Shown: positions 58,293 to 64,000 of the stretch, piece after piece
Layout of the letters: each line of letters starts with the position of its first letter
Position numbering within the stretch: the first letter of the stretch is position 1
Assembly: GCF_000297095.1 (NCBI RefSeq)
Contig: NZ_AEEA01000019.1
Span: 1-64,000, forward strand
Direction of reading: 5' to 3'
Length of the DNA: 64,000 bases
Source: Treponema primitia ZAS-1
GTDB taxonomy: Bacteria > Spirochaetota > Spirochaetia > Treponematales > Breznakiellaceae
Notes under the pieces: generated by a model
What the model was told of the DNA's origin: nothing
Database searches by the model: none
The model's input: the letters and a program-made list of their open reading frames with translations, nothing else
Position numbers and translations under genes: made by a program

Positions 58293-59231
58293 TTGGAGAC
58301 CGGAACCCGAAAAACGAGACTTATAAAGACAGCGGCCTGGGTTGCCCTGCTGGGGAACGCCGTTCTGGCGGTACTTAAGATTACCGCTGGTATCTATGCC
58401 GAAAGTCTCGCAGTTATAGGGGATGGTATCGATACTTCGGTGGACGTTCTTATCGCGGTGATGACCCTGGTGGTAGCAAGGGTTATTGCCCAGCCTGCGG
58501 ATGCCTCCCACCCTTGGGGCCATGGCCGGGCCGAAACGGTGGCCACCGCCATCCTTTCCTTTGTCCTCTTTTTTGCCGGCGCCCAGCTCATGCTCAATTC
58601 GGCTTCTAATATCATTTTTGGAAAGCGCCGTGATGTACCGGGGTCTCTTGCCCTTATCGTAACCATTATTTCCATAATCGGTAAAATTGTCCTTGCCTGG
58701 AGCCAATACCTCTTTGGGGAAAAAGCGGGTTCCCCTATGCTCAAGGCCAACGCGAAAAACATGACCGGCGACGTGGTGATCTCCGCAGGGGTTTTAATCG
58801 GCCTTTTTCTTTCCACCCTTACCGGTATAGGGCTCATTGATTCGGTAGCGGCCCTCCTGGTAGGTATTTGGGTGATCAAAGCCGGGGTAGAGATTTTCGT
58901 CGAGGCTAACGCAGAACTTATGGACGGCGGTTCGGGGAAGGAATTTTACCGGGCCGTGTTTGAGGCAGTTCACAGCGTTCCCGGGGCGGGGAATCCCCAC
59001 CGTACCCGGATGCGCCGCATAGCCGGTTTTTGGGATATTGATATCGACATTGAAGTGGACCCATCCCTGACCATTCGGGAGGCCCACGCTATTGCCTCAG
59101 GGGTAGAAAAGGCGATCAAGGGGCGTGTAGAGGGTGTCTACGATATTATGGTTCATGTGGAGCCTGCGGGGAACCGCGAAAAGGAAAGTTATGGACTCCA
59201 GGAAGACCAGATATCAAAATTGGGATCATAA
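58293..59231 (+). CDS. Cation diffusion facilitator metal exporter
   Basis: A 312-residue CDF antiporter with six predicted helices and a cytoplasmic C-terminal domain (RMRRIAGFWDIDIDIEVDPSLTIREAHAIA). The TM2 site is DTSVD; the TM5 site is NMTGD, so the His of the zinc-type HxxxD is Asn, which argues against a standard zinc specificity and allows Mn or Fe. HPWGHGRAE is conserved. TTG start; co-transcribed with the HtrA gene. mntP lies 2.8 kb away. Confidence 0.88.
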   Translation: METGTRKTRLIKTAAWVALLGNAVLAVLKITAGIYAESLAVIGDGIDTSVDVLIAVMTLVVARVIAQPADASHPWGHGRAETVATAILSFVLFFAGAQLMLNSASNIIFGKRRDVPGSLALIVTIISIIGKIVLAWSQYLFGEKAGSPMLKANAKNMTGDVVISAGVLIGLFLSTLTGIGLIDSVAALLVGIWVIKAGVEIFVEANAELMDGGSGKEFYRAVFEAVHSVPGAGNPHRTRMRRIAGFWDIDIDIEVDPSLTIREAHAIASGVEKAIKGRVEGVYDIMVHVEPAGNREKESYGLQEDQISKLGS

Positions 59232-59233
59232 CA

Positions 59234-59262
59234 TTGTGATTTTAGTAAATTCCTGGTACAAT
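59234..59262 (+). promoter_or_regulatory. Promoter giving a probable leaderless mRNA
   Basis: TTGTGA (59234-59239), 17-nt spacer, TACAAT (59257-59262), and the ATG of the next gene 8 bases later with no ribosome site. Confidence 0.6.
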
Positions 59263-59270
59263 ATTAGTAT

Positions 59271-61181
59271 ATGACTCTAAGACCAGTTTTATACAACATG
59301 TTGATAGCCTATGGGAATAAAGAGCATTCCCCTTATATAGATAGTGAAGCTTTTATCAGCTTTGTGGAAAAATACGCACGGCATTATGCCAATGAACAAC
59401 CGGAATGGGCCTTATGGGCCAAGGATACCAGCAGAAAAGTTTGGGAGGAAATGAATCCCCTCCTGGATTCAGAAGTGTGCATGCTCCTTACCGAAAAAAC
59501 CGGAACCCGGATTTTTATGCGCAATTTCTATATAGATCTGTTGGAAAACGCCTATGCATCGCCGGACGATTCCGCTGGTATTCCCTTTCCCTCCGAAAAC
59601 GCGCTCAAAATTAAAGTACCCCCGGAACATATAAAATCTTTAAATGTAAAAACGGATCTGGTTACCTACCTGGATCATCCCCAGACTGAACGTATGCCGC
59701 TAATTATGCTTGTTTTTCCTCCCGGGATCCCTAATGCCCTTATTTTATCAACCATGATACCCCGTCGCCTTATGGAATCGGCCATGCTTAAAATACGGCA
59801 TTTTCTCCGTACCCAGGATAATAAGGATTATCTTCAGAATAAGCTTATCCCCCATTATCAGGGTCGGGAGAATCAGCTGAGGGATATATTTAACCGGATG
59901 ATGGTACGGCCCCTGGATTGTCTTACCAGTTTGGAGGATGGGGAAGATTTTCCTTATCTGTTCTGGGCCAGCTTCTGCGGCTTGGTGAGAAGCGATATCA
60001 CCAAGAGGAAGGAACTGCTTAATGAGGATATCGCCGTATTACAGTCCCTATATATTATCGAGATTATAAATAACTATTACCGGGCCCTGGCTTTTAAGAA
60101 AAAAGAAAGGGATATGGCCTTAAATGATCTGGCTCTGCAATTTGATCAGCCTCCTTATGCGTATTCCATGGACGCCATCATAAAATTTATCAACAGTAAG
60201 GGGGTACCGCTTCTTGGACTGTACTCCGAAAAGGACCTGGAAGATTGGCTTACGGTGAGAATAAAAAGCGCCACCCCGGAGGAACTGCCGGAGATATTCC
60301 TCATTACCGGCCCTGCGGACGCAAAACGGTATATTAAAAAGGCACATTACTACGAGTTCAGTGTAAATTTTCTTACCGAAGCCCGTCCACTTATAAAAAG
60401 AGCCGTTTCGGATCGTTGGCTTATAATAATCAAGGGTTATCGCCGCGAGTCGGCCATGGAGAAGGATGAGGATTTTGAAAAGCTGCTGAAGCGTTTTGTG
60501 GGTGAGTTAGCCCCGGATCTGATGGCGGTTATAACGGATAAAAAGCTATACCTGGTCTGTGATGAAATAGAACAGATCCAGGGCTTTATTCCCGAGGGTT
60601 CACGTTTTTTTGTTCATGGGGGATCCCTTTTACCCCTGGCAACCATTCTTCTCATTAATCGGAAGGAAATCCTGGCCGATACCCGTGCCCTTCTGCCCTT
60701 CTGGTATTCTATTCCCCTATTTATTGCCCTTGTAGCCATCTTTCAGAAATTGAAAAACCTAAAGTTTGAAAGGGGAAAGAAAAAAGATGCCGAAAATGGC
60801 GCTCCGAAGCGGGAGCGTTCTGCGAATAAAAGCCAGGATAAGGAAATCAAAGAGGCTGGGCGGAAGCTGGAATCCGAACTGGTTCCCTACGGCGATGATA
60901 TTGATTCGTATCTGGAGAATTTGGAAAACCGGTGGAATACGCTGCTCAAAAAGCAGGCCCGGGAGGATCTATTAACCGATGTTAAAACCCTGATACGGGA
61001 CCGGCTGCGGCAGGTCATGCACGGTCAGAGGCATATGATGCTAACCAGGGATTCCCTGGAAAAACTTGCCCGCCGTATTGCGGATGAAAATAGTACCCTG
61101 CGGGATTTAAAAAATCAGGATAACCTGCGTCAATACATAGTCCTCTATATGGTAAAACTTTTAATTCAGTCGAATTTTTAA
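59271..61181 (+). CDS. Large protein of unknown function with one membrane segment
   Basis: A 636-residue protein I do not recognise. It is mostly cytoplasmic-looking: an N-terminal helical part, a central alpha/beta part (MPLIMLVFPPGIPNALILSTMIPRRLM) and repeated acidic/aromatic segments, then one hydrophobic helix near 485-503 (LLPFWYSIPLFIALVAIF), a strongly basic/charged linker (about 505-535) and a C-terminal helical, coiled-coil-like domain. No signal peptide. It stands alone between the CDF gene and ssb. Probably a lineage-specific protein linking membrane and cytoplasm. Confidence 0.75.
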   Translation: MTLRPVLYNMLIAYGNKEHSPYIDSEAFISFVEKYARHYANEQPEWALWAKDTSRKVWEEMNPLLDSEVCMLLTEKTGTRIFMRNFYIDLLENAYASPDDSAGIPFPSENALKIKVPPEHIKSLNVKTDLVTYLDHPQTERMPLIMLVFPPGIPNALILSTMIPRRLMESAMLKIRHFLRTQDNKDYLQNKLIPHYQGRENQLRDIFNRMMVRPLDCLTSLEDGEDFPYLFWASFCGLVRSDITKRKELLNEDIAVLQSLYIIEIINNYYRALAFKKKERDMALNDLALQFDQPPYAYSMDAIIKFINSKGVPLLGLYSEKDLEDWLTVRIKSATPEELPEIFLITGPADAKRYIKKAHYYEFSVNFLTEARPLIKRAVSDRWLIIIKGYRRESAMEKDEDFEKLLKRFVGELAPDLMAVITDKKLYLVCDEIEQIQGFIPEGSRFFVHGGSLLPLATILLINRKEILADTRALLPFWYSIPLFIALVAIFQKLKNLKFERGKKKDAENGAPKRERSANKSQDKEIKEAGRKLESELVPYGDDIDSYLENLENRWNTLLKKQAREDLLTDVKTLIRDRLRQVMHGQRHMMLTRDSLEKLARRIADENSTLRDLKNQDNLRQYIVLYMVKLLIQSNF

Positions 61182-61271
61182 CGTTTTTTTAATTTTTTTT
61201 CGTTTTAACTAAAGCAATTTTTATCTTTCTCCCCTAACCCTGGTATCATGGCCAAAATTCATTGACCATGA

Positions 61272-61294
61272 CCGGTGATTCTAATTATCACCGG
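61272..61294 (+). promoter_or_regulatory. Hairpin in the ssb leader
   Basis: CCGGTGAT (61272-61279) and ATCACCGG (61287-61294) form a perfect 8-bp stem with a 7-nt loop, 25 bases before the ssb start. No T-run follows immediately, so it is more likely a leader structure or operator than a terminator. Confidence 0.45.
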
Positions 61295-61318
61295 ATCAAA
61301 CATTTTTTGGAGGTAGTT

Positions 61319-61762
61319 ATGAATAACCTCAATTCCATCATTATCGAAGGTAACCTGGTCCGGGATCCTCTGTTCCGCTCCACCGCAAAGGGGACGCCCC
61401 TTTGTACCTTTAGTATCGCTTCTAACCGTTTCTACAAACAGGATACGGCCATAGAGAACGAGGTTAGTTTCTTCGACGTGGAATCATGGTCGAAACTTGC
61501 CGAGTCGTGCTACAACCTGGGACATAAGGGCAGGGGTGTCAAGGTTGTGGGACGTTTAAAGCAGGACCGGTGGGCTGGCCCCGATGGAAAGCAGCGCTCC
61601 CGGGTTTCGATTGTGGCGGAACACATAGAATTCCGCCCTGAATTTAAACGGGATGGATCCGACCAGGACGATCCCTCAGAAGCAGGGGCTTCTGAAAATA
61701 CAGCTACCGAGGATGCAGAAGCATTAGCTTCTGTTGACGAAATGGCCTCGGTGGCTTTTTAA
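61319..61762 (+). CDS. ssb: Single-stranded DNA-binding protein
   Basis: A 147-residue protein from the ATG at 61319 (GGAGGT upstream). The OB fold runs over about 1-105: NSIIIEGNLVRDPLFRSTAKGTPLCTFSIASNRF, VSFFDVESWSKLAE and VKVVGRLKQDRWAGPDGKQRSRVSIVAEHIEF. The C-terminal tail is short and acidic and ends SVDEMASVAF, which lacks the DDDIPF-type tip that recruits partners in E. coli, though the last residue is Phe. Strong terminator follows. Confidence 0.92.
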   Translation: MNNLNSIIIEGNLVRDPLFRSTAKGTPLCTFSIASNRFYKQDTAIENEVSFFDVESWSKLAESCYNLGHKGRGVKVVGRLKQDRWAGPDGKQRSRVSIVAEHIEFRPEFKRDGSDQDDPSEAGASENTATEDAEALASVDEMASVAF

Positions 61763-61802
61763 GGAGGTTTTTATAGGATAGATACCATAGGATTTCTCCC
61801 TT

Positions 61803-63947
61803 TTAGGGAGCCGGGGTGTTACTCCGGCTCCCGTTTTTTCCCTCCTCTTGGGCGAAAAATCCATCCTTCCAGTTAAACCGCACGGCATTTGGCAGGGGAG
61901 CGGTGTTTTTTACGGCGTCCATAATATCCTTGTAATCTTTCTTTTTAAGGGGTGGCCCGGAAAAGTCCAGGATGAACCGGCGGAATCCCGCTTCCTGGAG
62001 AAAGGGGATCTTATCAATAATGGAAAAGGGTTTTTCCGGGTAGACCCGGGAACCATCCCGTTCGGTAATGAGCCGGAAAGATTCGTCCCTGCTGTCCTGG
62101 AAATTACCAAAATCGTAGGTCCGCCCCAGATCCGCCCTAATACGGAATAGCGCGGGGTAGGCAAAGACGGTAACAAAGCCCTGGGAGCGTCGGTTTTGCT
62201 CGATGGTTTTTTCCCAATTCTGCCGGTTGTTTTCCAGGGGGGATATCAGAGCGTCTGTCCCCATATCGGCGATAAACGCGGCGGACCAGCGGTTAAAGGC
62301 GTAAAGGTAGGGCCCGGCTATAAGATGCGCCCCAGGCATATCCCGGAACAGCGATATATGTCCGGGGTTGTTTACCACAAATTCCCGACAGCCCTTTTCG
62401 AAGAGCCGGGGGATCTCCTCCGTAAGGAGGCTGTCCATGGCCTGGGGAAAATAGGGATCCAGAACCAGGATCGTCTCTCCGGGTTTAAAAGGCAGGAGGG
62501 GCTTATCTTCTCCCAAAAGGTAGGCCGCCGTTTTACGGTTATACTCTACCATGGCCCGTATGGGTCTGACCGACTGGACCACAAACAGATCCTCCACCCG
62601 GGAAACCATGACATAGATCCCTTCGGGGAATAGCTTGCCATCCTTCTTTTTAACCGCCCCTAAACTTAGTTCCGGGGCTTTGTCATGACCGGGCAGGCGG
62701 CGGCAGGTATCCAGGTTATTAGGTATAACCGGAGTATAACGCCGGGACATAGCCTTGGTTTGGATCAGGTAGACCGAATCCCCTTCACCAAAACCTTCGG
62801 GGATGGAAATCCACCGCTTGGCGCCGCCGCCGTCCTGCTCCTGTTCGTCTTCTGCGAAGTTCAGCTTATGGGACTGCCGGTCCGAATCGTCCCGGCGGTG
62901 GAGCCGTACAGAATCGCCAATACCGGGCATAACCGGTCCCCGGGCAATCAGCCCACGGCTTTCGCCTTCGCCCCCCCTTACCCGGAGTATGGTTCCCAGC
63001 GCTATGCCCGTACCGCCGTCCTGTTCCGGGTTCAACCAGGTTTTGGGACCGGTGTCGTTGTCGGGGCCCTTGGTAAAATAGAAGGTGGTTTTGGCCCGGG
63101 CAAAGTCGTTGCGGAGTATGCCCAGCCCTTCGGCAATACTCTTTTCCCGGTCTCCCTCCAGGCCATCAATGACCCGGCGGTAGGCGGATACCACGGTACC
63201 CACGTACTCGGCGCTTTTCATCCGCCCTTCGATCTTGAAAGAACCTACTCCTGCATCCGCCAGAGCCGGAATCTGTTCCAGAAGCTGCAGATCCCCGGGG
63301 CTAAAATAGTAGCCCCCATTATCGGCCGTCCGATCATCGCCGGATCGCCGGTAGAGCCGTCGGCAAGCCTGGGTACACATGCCGCGGTTGGCGGACTTGC
63401 CCCCCAGGTAGCTGGAAAAAAGACAAAGCCCGGAGGCGCTGACACAGAGGGCGCCGTGGACAAAGACCTCCAGCGCCATGTTGGTGTTATCCCGAATATC
63501 CCGTATTTCCTCCAGGTTAAGCTCCCTGGCAAGGACAACCCGGGAGAAGCCGTTTTTGGAAAGAAGATTCGCCCCCCGGGCTGAGGCGATATTCATCTGG
63601 GTGGAGGCGTGAAGGCGGAGCGCCGGAAAATGATCCCGAACCATCTTTACCACCCCGAAATCCTGAACAATAATACCGTCCGGACCCAGGTTAGCCAGAT
63701 ATTTCAGGAGCTGATACACCCGATCGGCTTCCCGCTGTTCGAAAACCGTATTCACCGTAACATAGATCTTGACCTTCATCCGGCGGGCAACGCGGAGCAG
63801 GCCTTCAAACTGGGAATAGGCAAAATTGGCGCTCCGGATCCGGGCGTTGAAGTTTTTCAGCCCCAGGTAAACCGCGTCCGCCCCCTCGCCAATGGCGGCG
63901 TCAAGGGCTTCCGGGGAGCCCGCGGGGGCAAGGAGTTCGATGTTCAT
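61803..63947 (-). CDS. U32-family peptidase/collagenase-like protein
   Basis: A 714-residue U32 protein, longer than YegQ-like members because of a C-terminal domain of about 250 residues. The U32 core (about 1-290) has LLAPAGSPEALDAAIGEGADAVYLGL, STQMNIASARGANLLSKNGFSRVVLARELNLEEI, EVFVHGALCVSASGLCLFSSYLGGKSANRGMCTQACRR (iron-sulphur-type cysteines) and SFKIEGRMKSAEYVGTVV. Relatives modify 23S rRNA or tRNA. No ribosome site; TATACT sits 6 nt before the ATG. Its last nine codons are made of the convergent ssb terminator. Confidence 0.88.
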   Translation of the reverse strand: MNIELLAPAGSPEALDAAIGEGADAVYLGLKNFNARIRSANFAYSQFEGLLRVARRMKVKIYVTVNTVFEQREADRVYQLLKYLANLGPDGIIVQDFGVVKMVRDHFPALRLHASTQMNIASARGANLLSKNGFSRVVLARELNLEEIRDIRDNTNMALEVFVHGALCVSASGLCLFSSYLGGKSANRGMCTQACRRLYRRSGDDRTADNGGYYFSPGDLQLLEQIPALADAGVGSFKIEGRMKSAEYVGTVVSAYRRVIDGLEGDREKSIAEGLGILRNDFARAKTTFYFTKGPDNDTGPKTWLNPEQDGGTGIALGTILRVRGGEGESRGLIARGPVMPGIGDSVRLHRRDDSDRQSHKLNFAEDEQEQDGGGAKRWISIPEGFGEGDSVYLIQTKAMSRRYTPVIPNNLDTCRRLPGHDKAPELSLGAVKKKDGKLFPEGIYVMVSRVEDLFVVQSVRPIRAMVEYNRKTAAYLLGEDKPLLPFKPGETILVLDPYFPQAMDSLLTEEIPRLFEKGCREFVVNNPGHISLFRDMPGAHLIAGPYLYAFNRWSAAFIADMGTDALISPLENNRQNWEKTIEQNRRSQGFVTVFAYPALFRIRADLGRTYDFGNFQDSRDESFRLITERDGSRVYPEKPFSIIDKIPFLQEAGFRRFILDFSGPPLKKKDYKDIMDAVKNTAPLPNAVRFNWKDGFFAQEEGKNGSRSNTPAP
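61806..61839 (+). terminator. Intrinsic terminator of ssb, inside the U32 coding end
   Basis: GGGAGCCGG (61806-61814) pairs with CCGGCTCCC (61824-61832), extended by two more pairs inward, followed by G and six T. It overlaps the last codons of the minus-strand U32 gene. Confidence 0.85.
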
Positions 63948-63953
63948 TGGAGT

Positions 63954-63982
63954 AGTATATCAGAAAAGACCTACCGGGTCAT
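63954..63982 (-). promoter_or_regulatory. Promoter of the U32 gene, probable leaderless mRNA
   Basis: Minus strand ATGACC (63982-63977), 17-nt spacer, TATACT (63959-63954). The A of the ATG at 63947 is the seventh base after the -10 box. Confidence 0.6.
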
Positions 63983-64000
63983 CCGCGAGAAGGACCCCTC

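Noticed and set aside
61272..61294. Hairpin before ssb as a terminator
   Set aside because: The nearest T-run is about nine bases after the stem and the ssb ribosome site follows directly.

Overview
The window looks like chromosomal DNA of a spirochaete, most probably a free-living or gut Treponema of about 50% G+C. This is an inference from gene content: many short-signal lipoproteins, a soluble plant-type glycerol-3-phosphate acyltransferase, TRAP and Rbs-type sugar transport, split coaB/coaC, and NtrC-family regulators paired with sigma-54 promoters. No tRNA, rRNA, CRISPR array, insertion sequence or prophage was recognised. Genes are tightly packed and often overlap by 1-11 bases.

Layout. 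0-3.6 kb (minus): envelope operon of a small exported protein, a beta-barrel-like protein, a FecR-domain protein and a lipoprotein. 4.0-9.2 kb: long-chain acyl-CoA synthetase convergent with an acyltransferase, then pepT and a frameshifted tsaD. 9.2-17.7 kb (minus): a sigma-70-family alternative sigma factor, and a six-gene operon for a MacAB-TolC-type exporter ending in a histidine kinase and a sigma-54 activator. 17.8-20.9 kb (plus): XRE-cupin regulator, acyl-CoA synthetase, PHP hydrolase. 20.9-24.2 kb (minus): proA-proB-slyX-proC. 24.2-25.5 kb: a Crp remnant and an AT-rich RNase D-like gene. 25.5-29.5 kb: P1 peptidase, coaC, coaB, a deacetylase lipoprotein and a GNAT. 29.5-39.4 kb (minus): an acid-sugar operon (DUF1537 kinase, PdxA-like dehydrogenase, TRAP transporter, amidohydrolase, LarA-like protein) with its PrpR-type sigma-54 activator. 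39.4-41.3 kb: two envelope proteins. 41.3-44.0 kb: T-box leader, thrS, nitroreductase. 44.0-55.5 kb: a polyol/sugar cluster with a divergent ROK regulator, Rbs-type ABC transporter, two SDR dehydrogenases, an esterase, DhaK/DhaL, an RpiB-like isomerase and two tandem DeoR regulators. 55.5-64 kb: mntP, DUF2156 protein, HtrA protease, CDF transporter, a large unknown protein, ssb and a U32 peptidase.

Regulation is the most striking part. Three sites share the sequence TGGCATGAWWMTTGCT, a near-perfect sigma-54 promoter. They lie 13-17 nt (predicted leader length) ahead of the alternative sigma factor, the efflux/two-component operon and the acid-sugar operon. Two sigma-54 activators are encoded in the same window. 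A complete threonyl T-box leader precedes thrS and looks translational (it masks the ribosome site rather than ending in a terminator). Several genes lack a ribosome binding site and carry a -10 box 6-9 nt before the start codon, which suggests leaderless mRNAs.

Metabolically, the 45-55 kb cluster fits uptake and oxidation of a four-carbon polyol (erythritol/threitol type): polyol to tetrulose by SDR, tetrulose phosphate by DhaK/DhaL, and aldose phosphate by an RpiB relative that has lost the two histidines used for ring-form pentose substrates. The 29.5-39.4 kb operon fits four-carbon sugar acids (threonate/erythronate type). Both substrate assignments are inferences from family and context.
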